From positions 1 to 11,714 of the forward strand of contig JANQXJ010000268.1 in assembly GCA_030729445.1 (NCBI GenBank): DNA of 11,714 bases, given 5' to 3'. This stretch comes from Limnohabitans sp. GTDB taxonomy: Bacteria > Pseudomonadota > Gammaproteobacteria > Burkholderiales > Burkholderiaceae_C. The notes beneath the pieces are model-generated. The model worked only from the letters and a program-made list of their open reading frames with translations, searched no databases and was not told the origin of the DNA. This document shows positions 1-6,761 of the stretch, one piece after another. Within the stretch, counting starts at the first letter, position 1; the number at the start of each line of letters is the position of its first letter. Made by a program: the position numbers and the translations under genes.

Positions 1-757
1 CGCTGGACAGTACCCGCATCAGCATCTCCGCCGATGCGCTGCTGAAGCTCAGCCCCTGAATCTGTACCGCTTCAAATGACTGCGAGGCAATCGCCTGTGT
101 CAGCCCCCAGCCCAGCGCAATGCTCAAGCCCGTGATGATGGCCCCCAGTGCCAGGCCCCATCGGCGTTGGTGAGTCTTGAAGAAAAAGTAAAACCCAGTA
201 CCCAAAGCGATCAGGGCCAGCACCAGGCCGCCTGTCGGTCCGATGCCTGTGATGTGCAATAAATCACGTCCGGGCCCACCGTCGATGGGCCACCAACTGG
301 CCAAGGCTTGGCGGGCAGGCGCAAGCCATCCGGCAATGCTGGCCTGTACGGTGACTGCAAACACCAAACCGGCCAGCAAGGCGCGCAAATTGCCATTGGC
401 CGACAAAATCAGCAAACGGCTGGCGCAGCCGCGCGTCAAAATCATGCCCGCTCCAAACAACAAGCCGCCCAGCACCGCACCCGATAAAGTGCCTGTTGCG
501 CCAATGTAGCGGGCATCTGAAGGCTTGAGACCGCCCGCCCAGACCAGCACTTGCACACCCACCAGCGCCGCCCCAAAAGCCAGCCACCACACGCTGAATC
601 GGTCACCCGTTTGGCCTTCGCAGCACTCCACTACGGCCGCGCGGGCACAAAACCGGGTACGTTGTGCTGCCAAGCCAAATATGAAGCCCACCAACGCACC
701 AGCCAAGGCCAGTACATTTGAATCACCCCAGGTTTCGAGCAAGCTTGCGAGATTCAC
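1..757 (-). CDS. YeeE/YedE family membrane protein, probable sulfur-compound transporter (partial, 3' end off window)
   Basis: An open minus-strand frame runs from a GTG at 757 to the left edge (252 codons, no stop). It is easily missed because it has no early ATG. The start is supported by a GGAG six bases upstream of the GTG. The protein is strongly hydrophobic with several membrane spans. It carries two motifs typical of the YeeE/YedE (DUF395, TsuA-like) family: TRFCARAA around residues 34-41 (Cys37) and GAGMILTRGCASR around 102-114 (Cys111). In characterised members, conserved cysteines in the membrane core relay thiosulfate inward. Here the substrate is inferred to be thiosulfate or a related sulfur compound. 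The family often exceeds 300 residues, so the C-terminus probably lies outside the window. It is divergent from an exported thioredoxin-like gene. Family assignment is firm; substrate is not. Confidence 0.88.
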   Translation of the reverse strand, partial: MNLASLLETWGDSNVLALAGALVGFIFGLAAQRTRFCARAAVVECCEGQTGDRFSVWWLAFGAALVGVQVLVWAGGLKPSDARYIGATGTLSGAVLGGLLFGAGMILTRGCASRLLILSANGNLRALLAGLVFAVTVQASIAGWLAPARQALASWWPIDGGPGRDLLHITGIGPTGGLVLALIALGTGFYFFFKTHQRRWGLALGAIITGLSIALGWGLTQAIASQSFEAVQIQGLSFSSASAEMLMRVLSS

Positions 758-763
758 GGATTT

Positions 764-767
764 CTCC
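764..767 (-). promoter_or_regulatory. Ribosome binding site deciding the GTG start of the YeeE/YedE gene
   Basis: On the minus strand GGAG lies six bases before the GTG at 757-755. The next possible starts lie deeper in the first membrane segment, so this site fixes the start. Confidence 0.7.
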
Positions 768-783
768 AATAATTCATTGGTTT

Positions 784-789
784 CTTATA
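784..789 (-). promoter_or_regulatory. Possible -10 element for the YeeE/YedE gene
   Basis: The minus strand reads TATAAG (5 of 6 to TATAAT), which would start transcription near 777 and give a leader of about 20 bases. No good -35 is visible at normal spacing, so an activator may be needed. The divergent gap 758-858 otherwise holds nothing I can assign. Confidence 0.35.
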
Positions 790-858
790 TTCAAAAACAG
801 CTTTGGCGACGCGTCAGCCCGCTGCGCAAAACCCGCTATTGTCCACTGTTCGCAATTC

Positions 859-1359
859 ATGGCCTTCAACCCGATTTTGTTTTCTTCGACCGATCTGCGA
901 CGCCGTGATTGGCTTTTACGGGTGGGGGTATTCCTTGCGGCCACACCCGTTTGGGCGCAACCGGGTCGTCCTGCTGCCACCTTGCCCGCAGCCCAATCGT
1001 TGCCCGACGAACTCGCCCGCGCCCTCAAAAACAAGCAGCCCCTGATCGTCATGGTCAGCCTGGATGGCTGCGTGTTTTGCCGCCAGGCGCGGCAAAGCCA
1101 CCTCTCGCCCATGGCGCGTGCAGGCACCGCCATCGTGCAGGTGGACATGCGCAACAACCAGCCTGTGCTCGACTTTGCAGGCCAACTCACCACGCACGAT
1201 GAGCTGACCCGGCGGTGGAAAGTCTCCATCACGCCCACCCTGCTGTTTTTTGGGCCCGGCGGCAAAGAAGTGGCCGAGCGCATGGAGGGCGCGTACCAAC
1301 CGGATTTTTATGGTCCCTACCTCGAAGACCGTATAGCGCAAGGGCGCAAAGTCCTCTAA
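859..1359 (+). CDS. Exported thioredoxin-fold protein (SoxW-like)
   Basis: A 166-residue protein. Residues 14-33 look like an export signal: RRR at 14-16 followed by DWLL and a hydrophobic stretch ending VWA, with cleavage likely near residue 33. The arginines resemble a Tat motif, but Sec export is also possible. The mature part has a thioredoxin fold, with the redox motif CVFC at 71-74 and a cis-proline in SITPT (Pro126). It probably reduces or oxidises disulfides of periplasmic proteins. Next to a sulfur transporter and a rhodanese, a role like SoxW (keeping sulfur-oxidation proteins reduced) is a fair guess. The ATG at 859 is chosen because it places the signal correctly. The frame stays open upstream to 718 but would overlap the divergent gene. 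No clear Shine-Dalgarno precedes it, which weakens the exact start. Confidence 0.82.
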   Translation: MAFNPILFSSTDLRRRDWLLRVGVFLAATPVWAQPGRPAATLPAAQSLPDELARALKNKQPLIVMVSLDGCVFCRQARQSHLSPMARAGTAIVQVDMRNNQPVLDFAGQLTTHDELTRRWKVSITPTLLFFGPGGKEVAERMEGAYQPDFYGPYLEDRIAQGRKVL

Positions 1360-1383
1360 AGCCAGACCCTGTGTCAGTTGGGG

Positions 1384-1404
1384 GCACGTTGGACGTGCTA
1401 AATT
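1384..1404 (+). promoter_or_regulatory. Perfect inverted repeat and possible -10 just before the Crp/Fnr gene
   Basis: GCACGT-TGG-ACGTGC (1384-1398) is a perfect six-base inverted repeat with a three-base centre. It is followed directly by TAAATT (1399-1404), a 4 of 6 match to a -10. It could be an operator for the downstream regulator, or a short hairpin ending the upstream gene. No T run follows, so a terminator is less likely. If TAAATT is the -10, transcription would begin near the ATG at 1411. Confidence 0.4.
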
Positions 1405-1410
1405 CAAAAC

Positions 1411-2115
1411 ATGATCCCCATCAAGATTGACTCGGCCTGGAAAGGCACCTCGGACTGCCGCAACTGCGGTATCCGCGACATGGTGCTTTTTGCCGACCTG
1501 AACGAACAGGACTTTGGCGAAATTCACACCCCCATCGACGACATGGTGTTCGCGGCTGACGCGCCGCTGTACACCGAGGGTGAGACGGCGGTGGGCGTTT
1601 TCACGCTGCGCAAAGGCATGGTCAAGCTGGTGCGGGCCACCGCCGACGGCCGCGAACGCATCGTGCGTGTGCTGCGCCCCGGCGACGTGATCGGTCTAGA
1701 GGCCTTGGCCACCGCCCGCTACGACAGCGAAGCCATTGCTTTGGTCGAAGCCCACGTTTGCCGGATACCCCTGTCTGTGCTGCATCACCTGTCGTCTAAC
1801 TCGCCACGGCTGCACAAACGCCTGATGCAAAAGTGGCAGGGCGCCCTGAAGGATGCCGACGACTGGCTGGCTGATTTGAACTTCGGCTCTGCCCGCCAAC
1901 GTGTGGCCGCCTTGGCCCTGAAAATGCGCGACCCCGACCAACCAGATTTCACTTCATTTTTTGCGCGAGATGACATGGGCGCCATGCTCGACATCAAACT
2001 CGAAACCGTCAGCCGCGAAATCAGCAGCCTGGTGCGCGACGGTGCCTTAAAACCCTGCGACAAGCAGGGCAGGCGCTATGAAATCACCAACGAAGTGTTG
2101 TTGCAGCGCCAGTGA
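1411..2115 (+). CDS. Crp/Fnr family transcriptional regulator with partial FNR-type cysteine set
   Basis: A 234-residue protein with an N-terminal cysteine segment (DCRNCGIRD, Cys16 and Cys19), a cyclic-nucleotide-type sensor barrel (about 28-130; RPGDVIGLEAL at 89-99), a dimerisation helix and a C-terminal winged helix-turn-helix. The recognition helix reads ETVSREIS (Glu198, Ser201, Arg202), the E-xx-SR pattern of FNR that reads TTGAT half-sites. Cys117 in AHVCRIP matches the internal cluster cysteine of FNR. The position of the last N-terminal ligand is Val25, so only three of four FNR ligands are present. Whether it binds an iron-sulfur cluster is open. An exact FNR-type site lies before the convergent rhodanese gene, making that gene a candidate target. 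No Shine-Dalgarno precedes the ATG. The family call is firm; the signal sensed is unknown. Confidence 0.9.
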   Translation: MIPIKIDSAWKGTSDCRNCGIRDMVLFADLNEQDFGEIHTPIDDMVFAADAPLYTEGETAVGVFTLRKGMVKLVRATADGRERIVRVLRPGDVIGLEALATARYDSEAIALVEAHVCRIPLSVLHHLSSNSPRLHKRLMQKWQGALKDADDWLADLNFGSARQRVAALALKMRDPDQPDFTSFFARDDMGAMLDIKLETVSREISSLVRDGALKPCDKQGRRYEITNEVLLQRQ

Positions 2116-2129
2116 TTCAAGGCAGCTGA

Positions 2130-2708
2130 TTAAAACTCGTCTTTAACGCTGGTCAGGCCCAGTGCGTCCCAGTCCAGCATACCGCCGCGGTAGTAATAAA
2201 TCTTGTGGGCCGGAAAGCCATCGCGGGTCATGGCTTTGATGGCCATGGGGCTTTGGGGGCAGACCGGGCCGTTACAAAAGGCGTAGACCTTTTTGGCCGA
2301 TGCGCAATCCCACTGGCTGCCATTTTTCTTGCAGCCCAATTCGTTCATGCGGGCCGCCACTTCGGTGTAAGGGATGCCGACCGAGCCGGGAATCGTGCCT
2401 TTGACGCGGTCGTTGGTGTCGCGCATGTCGACCACGAGGGCGTTGCGGTCGCTCAAGGCTTCGAGGATTTCAATTTCACCCACGGGGTGCACACCGGACA
2501 CGGGCACCAAAGGCTGCAAGTTGCCGCCGTTTTTGGCACAAGCGGTCATGGTGCGGGTGATGGTGACGGGCCCTTTCGCGGTTTGGACCACAACCGATTT
2601 TTGGGTGTCAATGATGTTCAAAGGCGTGCCCACGGCGATGATGGCGGCTTGGCCAAAGGCCAGTCCAGAGAGGCTCACGCCCAAAATCCAGGCTGCGATG
2701 TTCTTCAT
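2130..2708 (-). CDS. Exported rhodanese-like protein
   Basis: A 192-residue protein. Residues 1-20 form a signal peptide (Lys2, hydrophobic core, likely cut near FGQA). The frame is open to an earlier ATG at 2783, but the 2708 start is preferred because it begins the signal and leaves a promoter upstream. The rhodanese domain covers about 75-185: VVDMRD at 92-97, GTIPGSVGIPY at 104-114, the active loop AFCNGPVC (Cys145, with a second cysteine at 150) and YYRGGMLDW near the end. Rhodaneses carry sulfane sulfur on the loop cysteine, so this one would act in the periplasm on thiosulfate, persulfide or a partner protein. It has three further cysteines (57, 126, 135), which is many for this fold. 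It ends 14 bases from the convergent Crp/Fnr gene. Expression is probably under FNR-type control. Confidence 0.87.
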   Translation of the reverse strand: MKNIAAWILGVSLSGLAFGQAAIIAVGTPLNIIDTQKSVVVQTAKGPVTITRTMTACAKNGGNLQPLVPVSGVHPVGEIEILEALSDRNALVVDMRDTNDRVKGTIPGSVGIPYTEVAARMNELGCKKNGSQWDCASAKKVYAFCNGPVCPQSPMAIKAMTRDGFPAHKIYYYRGGMLDWDALGLTSVKDEF

Positions 2709-2761
2709 GTGTTGTCTCGGATCTGTTGACAGAAAAGGGCCTGTGGCCCAGCTTGACCAAG

Positions 2762-2767
2762 ATTCTA
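2762..2767 (-). promoter_or_regulatory. Predicted -10 of the rhodanese promoter
   Basis: The minus strand reads TAGAAT (5 of 6 to TATAAT). It predicts a transcription start near 2754-2755, about 46 bases before the ATG. This puts the centre of the FNR-type site (2795.5) at about -41, the class II activation position. Confidence 0.55.
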
Positions 2768-2788
2768 GAAACGCACGACACAAATCAA

Positions 2789-2802
2789 TTGATGCAAATC
2801 AA
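2789..2802 (-). promoter_or_regulatory. FNR/Dnr-type operator upstream of the rhodanese gene
   Basis: TTGAT-GCAA-ATCAA matches the FNR/Anr/Dnr consensus at all ten defined bases. A third half-site, ATCAA at 2784-2788, sits back to back with it, so ATCAATTGAT (2784-2793) is also a palindrome. Its distance from the -10 fits class II activation by a Crp/Fnr protein. The rest of the gap to the LysR gene (2816-2907) holds no gene I can see. Confidence 0.75.
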
Positions 2803-2907
2803 TCGTGCAAACATCTTGAGGTGACTTGAGCTTGCAACGATGCTGACTTTTGGGGTGACCGATCTTCTGCGATGAGGTGTGCGCTGGTGGTTTTCGCCAG
2901 CACGTCC

Positions 2908-3840
2908 TCAGGCCTTGGGCCAGTGCATGCCAAAGCGCTGGGCCAGGTGGCTTTCGGCTTCTTCGAGCATGAAGTAGCGAAAGGCCTCTGCCGCAGGCGA
3001 GAGCATTTTGGATTGGGTGTGCACCACGTTCCATGAGCGCACCACGGGTGCGCCTTCCACATCGAGCATGCGGATCAGGTTGTGCTCGAGCTCCAGGCCA
3101 ATGGTGTGCAGCGACAAAAAGCCCAGGCCCAACCCCGCCATCACGGCCTGCTTGATGATCTCGTTGCTGTGCAACTGGAGTTTCAAGCGGGGCTCGACAT
3201 GCGTGTCTTCAAAAAACTTCTCCATCGCAGCGCGGGTGCCCGCGCCTTTTTCGCGCACGATGAAGTCGAAGGGTCGCAGGTCTTCCACGCGCAGGTGGTC
3301 GCGATGAGCCAGAGGGTGGTCCACGGCTGAGACAAAGACATGCGGGTGCGCCGCAAAAGGCTCGGCCCGGGTCTGCAGCTCTTTGGGGGGGCGGCCCATC
3401 ACGGCGATGTCGACTTCGCTGTTTTGCAGCATGCCGACCAGTTGGTCCCGGTTACCGATCGAAATCTGAATGTCCACACCCGGGTGCAATGTGCGAAATT
3501 CTGCCAGCAATCGCATCAAAAAATACTTGGCGGTGCTGACAAAACCGATGGTCAGTACGCCTGTTTCAGCCCGCTGCAAACGGGCTGCAGCGTCTTCAGC
3601 GTCTTTCACGGTGGCCAAAATTTTTCGGGCATAAACCAGCATGTACTCGCCCGTGGTGGTCAGGCTCACTTGTTTGCCTTTGCGGTCAAACAGGGGCATG
3701 CCCACATGGCCTTCGAGTTCCTTGACCTGCATGGTCACGGCGGGCGGGGTCAGGTGTAGGTTTTCGGCGGCACGCACAAAGCTCAGGTGTCGAGCCACCT
3801 CGTTGAACACGCGAAGTTGGCGGAATGTGGCGTTTTTCAT
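2908..3840 (-). CDS. cbbR: LysR-type regulator, CbbR-like (distal copy)
   Basis: A 310-residue LysR-family protein. The N-terminal winged helix-turn-helix covers about 1-62 (RAAENLHLTPPAVTMQV at about 23-39), followed by a linker helix and a two-lobed effector domain (about 90-300) containing the CbbR-like string DIAVMGRPP. CbbR proteins activate cbb operons in response to metabolites such as phosphoenolpyruvate, RuBP or NADPH, depending on species. It lies 40 bases downstream of a second CbbR-like gene on the same strand, so the two are probably cotranscribed. An AGGA about eight bases before the ATG supports the start. Which of the two controls the operon beside them cannot be told from sequence. 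This one may serve another target. Confidence 0.85.
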   Translation of the reverse strand: MKNATFRQLRVFNEVARHLSFVRAAENLHLTPPAVTMQVKELEGHVGMPLFDRKGKQVSLTTTGEYMLVYARKILATVKDAEDAAARLQRAETGVLTIGFVSTAKYFLMRLLAEFRTLHPGVDIQISIGNRDQLVGMLQNSEVDIAVMGRPPKELQTRAEPFAAHPHVFVSAVDHPLAHRDHLRVEDLRPFDFIVREKGAGTRAAMEKFFEDTHVEPRLKLQLHSNEIIKQAVMAGLGLGFLSLHTIGLELEHNLIRMLDVEGAPVVRSWNVVHTQSKMLSPAAEAFRYFMLEEAESHLAQRFGMHWPKA

Positions 3841-3880
3841 CGGGCAGGTCCTGGATCAAGCGGGGCAGGGCAAGAGCAAA

Positions 3881-4777
3881 TTATGGACGGTGCTCAAACA
3901 ACCAGGCCTTGAAGGCCAGGGCCGCAGGGGACTGGCGCTTGCCCCGGGGGTAGACCAGGTGCCAGCGCCGGATGAGGGGGAAGCCCATGACGTCGAGCTG
4001 AACCAGCTCGCCCAAAGCCAATTCGGCGTCGAGTGTGGAGGCCGACAACACGGCCAGCCCCAGGCCGCCAGAGACGGTTTTTTTGATCGCCTCGTTGCTG
4101 CCCAGCTCTAAGCGGTTGATGGGCGTGACGCCGTGTTCACTGAAAAACCGCTCCATGGTCAAGCGCGTGCCCGAACCGGGCTCGCGCATGATGAAAGGCT
4201 CGTGGCGCAGCCGCTCCGGGCGGATGCGGCGTTTGCCCGCCAGCGCGTGGGTGGGCGGTCCCACCATGACCAAGGGGTTGTCGGCAAAGGCTTCACAAAA
4301 CACGTCCATGTGCTCGGGGGGTTGGCCCATGATGTAGAGGTCGTCCTGGTTTTGCGACAGACGCTGGAGCAGATTTTCGCGGTTGCCCACCACCATGGCC
4401 ACGTCGATACCGGGGTGTGCTGCGCAAAAGCCGCCCAGCAGTTTGGGCACGGTGTACTTCACGGTGGTGAGGATGGCAATTTTCAGGCTGCCGCGCTCTA
4501 CACCTTGCAGCGCGGCCAGGTCATCGCTGAGCAGGTCCATGCGCCGTGCGATGTCCTGGCAAGCCTCGGCCAGGATCTTGCCTGCGGCCGTCAGAAAAAT
4601 CTTTTTGCCCAGTTGCTCAAACAAGGGTTGCCCCACGGTTTCAGCCAGTTGCTTGACCTGCAACGACAAAGTTGGGGGCGAGAGGTGCAAAGCCTCGGCG
4701 GCGCGGGCAAAGCTGTTGTGCTCGGCCACGGCCTGAAAAATCCGCAGCTGGTGCAAGGTGGCATGTCTCAGGTTCAT
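3881..4777 (-). CDS. cbbR: LysR-type regulator CbbR, divergent from the RuBisCO operon
   Basis: A 298-residue LysR-family protein. The N-terminal helix-turn-helix covers about 6-65 (RAAEALHLSPPTLSLQV at about 25-41). The effector-binding domain starts near residue 92 and contains LYIMGQPPEHMDV, typical of CbbR. It is divergent from cbbL with a 171-base gap, the standard arrangement for CbbR, which binds the shared gap, activates the operon and usually represses its own gene. The start at 4777 aligns with the family N-terminus, but no Shine-Dalgarno is visible and a TTTAAT box (rc of 4784-4789) sits just before it, so a very short leader is possible. Family and role are well supported by domain and position. 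Confidence 0.92.
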   Translation of the reverse strand: MNLRHATLHQLRIFQAVAEHNSFARAAEALHLSPPTLSLQVKQLAETVGQPLFEQLGKKIFLTAAGKILAEACQDIARRMDLLSDDLAALQGVERGSLKIAILTTVKYTVPKLLGGFCAAHPGIDVAMVVGNRENLLQRLSQNQDDLYIMGQPPEHMDVFCEAFADNPLVMVGPPTHALAGKRRIRPERLRHEPFIMREPGSGTRLTMERFFSEHGVTPINRLELGSNEAIKKTVSGGLGLAVLSASTLDAELALGELVQLDVMGFPLIRRWHLVYPRGKRQSPAALAFKAWLFEHRP

Positions 4778-4780
4778 TGT

Positions 4781-4822
4781 TTTATTAAAGTAAATGATGA
4801 TGATCTAAACATTTTACTTTTA
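4781..4822 (+). promoter_or_regulatory. Probable CbbR operator region in the cbbR-cbbL gap
   Basis: This AT-rich stretch has TTTA-N6-TAAA (4781-4794), which satisfies the LysR T-N11-A pattern. It also has a larger imperfect inverted repeat, TAAAGTAAATG (4786-4796) against CATTTTACTTTTA (4810-4822). It contrasts with the GC-rich genes around it. A TTGTCA at 4827-4832 could be a -35 for cbbL but lacks a good -10, as is common for activator-dependent promoters. Confidence 0.6.
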
Positions 4823-4935
4823 CTTATTGTCAGTCTGTCTAAAAATTCGCATCAGTTCAGAGCACCACGGTCCCTCTTGCCCCAAGCAAAGCCTCGGTCA
4901 CTTTGGGCCAATCCGCCAGACATTCAACTTTCATC

Positions 4936-4940
4936 AGGAG
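4936..4940 (+). promoter_or_regulatory. Ribosome binding site deciding the cbbL start
   Basis: AGGAG lies eight bases before the ATG at 4949. It settles the start, because the same frame happens to stay open far upstream through the antisense of cbbR. Confidence 0.85.
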
Positions 4941-4948
4941 CACAACGC

Positions 4949-6370
4949 ATGGCCACCAAAACCTACAACGCCGGTGTCAAGGAATACCGCAGCACTTACT
5001 GGGAACCCCATTACACGCCCAAGGACACCGACATCTTGGCCTGTTTCAAGATCACGCCGCAAGCGGGCGTGCCCCGCGAAGAAGTGGCCGCTGCTGTGGC
5101 CGCTGAATCGTCCACCGGCACCTGGACCACGGTGTGGACCGACTTGCTCACCGATCTGGACCATTACAAGGGCCGTGCTTACGCCATTGAAGACGTGCCC
5201 GGCGACGACACCTGTTTTTATGCCTTTGTGGCCTACCCCATCGATCTGTTCGAAGAGGGCTCCATCGTCAACGTGTTGACTTCCTTGGTGGGCAACGTGT
5301 TTGGCTTCAAGGCGCTGCGTGCCTTGCGATTGGAAGACGTGCGCTTCCCGATCGCTTACGTCAAAACCTGTGGCGGCCCGCCCGCAGGCATCCAGGTCGA
5401 GCGCGACCGCTTCAACAAATATGGCCGCCCCTTGTTGGGTTGCACCATCAAACCCAAGTTGGGCTTGTCGGCTAAAAACTATGGCCGTGCCGTTTACGAA
5501 TGCTTGCGCGGAGGCTTGGACCTCACCAAGGACGACGAGAACGTCAACAGCCAACCTTTCATGCGTTGGCGCGACCGGTTTGAATTTGTGGTGGAAGCGT
5601 GTCAAAAGGCTGAGCGTGAGACCGGTGAACGCAAAGGCCACTACCTCAACGTGACCTCGCCCACGGTGGAAGAAATGTTCAAGCGGGCCGAATTCGCCAA
5701 GGAGCTGGGTGCACCGATCATCATGCACGACTTCTTGACGGGTGGCTTCACCGCCAACACCAGTTTGGCCAACTGGTGCCGCGACAACGGCATGCTGCTG
5801 CACATCCACCGCGCCATGCACGCGGTGCTGGACCGCAACCCCCACCACGGCATCCACTTCCGCGTGCTCAGCAAGTGCTTGCGCCTGTCTGGCGGTGACC
5901 ATCTGCACTCGGGTACCGTCGTGGGCAAGCTCGAAGGCGACCGCGAAGCCACCTTGGGCTGGATCGACATCATGCGCGATAGCTTCATCAAGGAAGACCG
6001 CAGCCGCGGCATCTTCTTCGACCAAGACTTCGGTTCCATGCCCGGCATGTTCCCCGTCGCCTCGGGCGGCATCCACGTCTGGCACATGCCTGCGCTGGTG
6101 AATATTTTTGGCGACGACTCCTGTTTGCAGTTCGGTGGTGGCACCTTGGGTCACCCTTGGGGCAACGCCGCAGGCGCTTGCGCCAACCGCGTGGCGGTCG
6201 AGGCCTGCGTCAAAGCGCGTAACGAGGGTGTGGCCGTTGAAAAAGAGGGCAAGGCTGTGCTGAGCGAGGCCGCCAAGCACTCGCCCGAACTCAAGATCGC
6301 CATGGAAACCTGGAAAGAAATCAAGTTTGAATTCGACACCGTCGACAAGCTCGATATCGCCCACAAGTGA
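4949..6370 (+). CDS. cbbL: Ribulose-1,5-bisphosphate carboxylase/oxygenase large subunit, form IA
   Basis: A 473-residue protein, the usual length for proteobacterial form IA. With CbbS it forms the L8S8 enzyme that adds CO2 to ribulose bisphosphate to give two 3-phosphoglycerates. Catalytic residues are all present: Lys168 and Lys170 in TIKPKLGLS, the carbamylated Lys194 with Asp196 and Glu197 in GGLDLTKDDE, His287 in HIHRAMHAV, His320, and loop-6 Lys327 in VVGKLEGDRE (spinach numbers are seven higher). The start ATKTYNAGVKEYR and the sequence around 60-100 are of the form IA type. That it is followed by cbbS, cbbQ and cbbO fits the IAq arrangement. I see no missing key residue or break. The protein appears functional. 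Confidence 0.98.
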   Translation: MATKTYNAGVKEYRSTYWEPHYTPKDTDILACFKITPQAGVPREEVAAAVAAESSTGTWTTVWTDLLTDLDHYKGRAYAIEDVPGDDTCFYAFVAYPIDLFEEGSIVNVLTSLVGNVFGFKALRALRLEDVRFPIAYVKTCGGPPAGIQVERDRFNKYGRPLLGCTIKPKLGLSAKNYGRAVYECLRGGLDLTKDDENVNSQPFMRWRDRFEFVVEACQKAERETGERKGHYLNVTSPTVEEMFKRAEFAKELGAPIIMHDFLTGGFTANTSLANWCRDNGMLLHIHRAMHAVLDRNPHHGIHFRVLSKCLRLSGGDHLHSGTVVGKLEGDREATLGWIDIMRDSFIKEDRSRGIFFDQDFGSMPGMFPVASGGIHVWHMPALVNIFGDDSCLQFGGGTLGHPWGNAAGACANRVAVEACVKARNEGVAVEKEGKAVLSEAAKHSPELKIAMETWKEIKFEFDTVDKLDIAHK

Positions 6371-6398
6371 TTGAACCCATTATTTTTAGGAGCCACTC

Positions 6399-6746
6399 AT
6401 GCAAGACTACACCTCACGCCTGTCCGACCCCGCCAGCCGAAAGTTCGAGACTTTTTCTTACCTGCCACCCATGACCGATGCGGAGATCCGCAAACAGGTG
6501 GAGTACTTGGTCAAGAAAGGTTGGAATCCCGCCATTGAGCACACCGAGCCGCGCTACCTGAGCGACTCTTACTGGTACATGTGGAAGCTGCCCATGTTCG
6601 GTGAGACCGATGTGGACAAGGTCTTGGCTGAAGCCGCTGCTTGCCGCCAAGCCAATCCGGACAACCACATCCGTTTGATTGGTTACAACAACTTCACCCA
6701 ATCGCAGGGCACGGCGATGGTGATTTACCGCGGCAAGACGATTTAA
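6399..6746 (+). CDS. cbbS: RuBisCO small subunit, form IA
   Basis: A 115-residue protein that caps the large-subunit octamer and is needed for full activity and specificity. Recognisable small-subunit features are FETFSYLPPMTDAEI near 18-32, GWNPAIEHTEP near 42-52, the YWYMWKLPMFG segment near 59-69 and the C-terminal HIRLIGYNNFTQSQG. It starts 28 bases after cbbL, behind a strong AGGAG at 6388-6392, so the two are translated from one message. The short form without the longer plant-type loop is as expected for bacteria. A stable hairpin follows the gene before cbbQ. Confidence 0.97.
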   Translation: MQDYTSRLSDPASRKFETFSYLPPMTDAEIRKQVEYLVKKGWNPAIEHTEPRYLSDSYWYMWKLPMFGETDVDKVLAEAAACRQANPDNHIRLIGYNNFTQSQGTAMVIYRGKTI

Positions 6747-6761
6747 TGCCCGCCGCCCGCG

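Noticed and set aside
2709..2783. Longer rhodanese start at 2783.
   Set aside because: It would put 25 non-signal residues before a good signal peptide and would place the start codon upstream of the predicted -10 and transcription start.
2815..2835. Short direct repeat CTTGAG with four-base spacing.
   Set aside because: Too short to separate from chance and not tied to any promoter element.
2883..2901. Hairpin GCTGG/CCAGC after the distal LysR gene as a terminator.
   Set aside because: Only five clean pairs, a nine-base loop and no T run on the minus strand.
4133..4948. The cbbL frame stays open upstream for about 270 codons, suggesting a large N-terminal fusion.
   Set aside because: It runs antisense through cbbR, while AGGAG and the family N-terminus place the true start at 4949.
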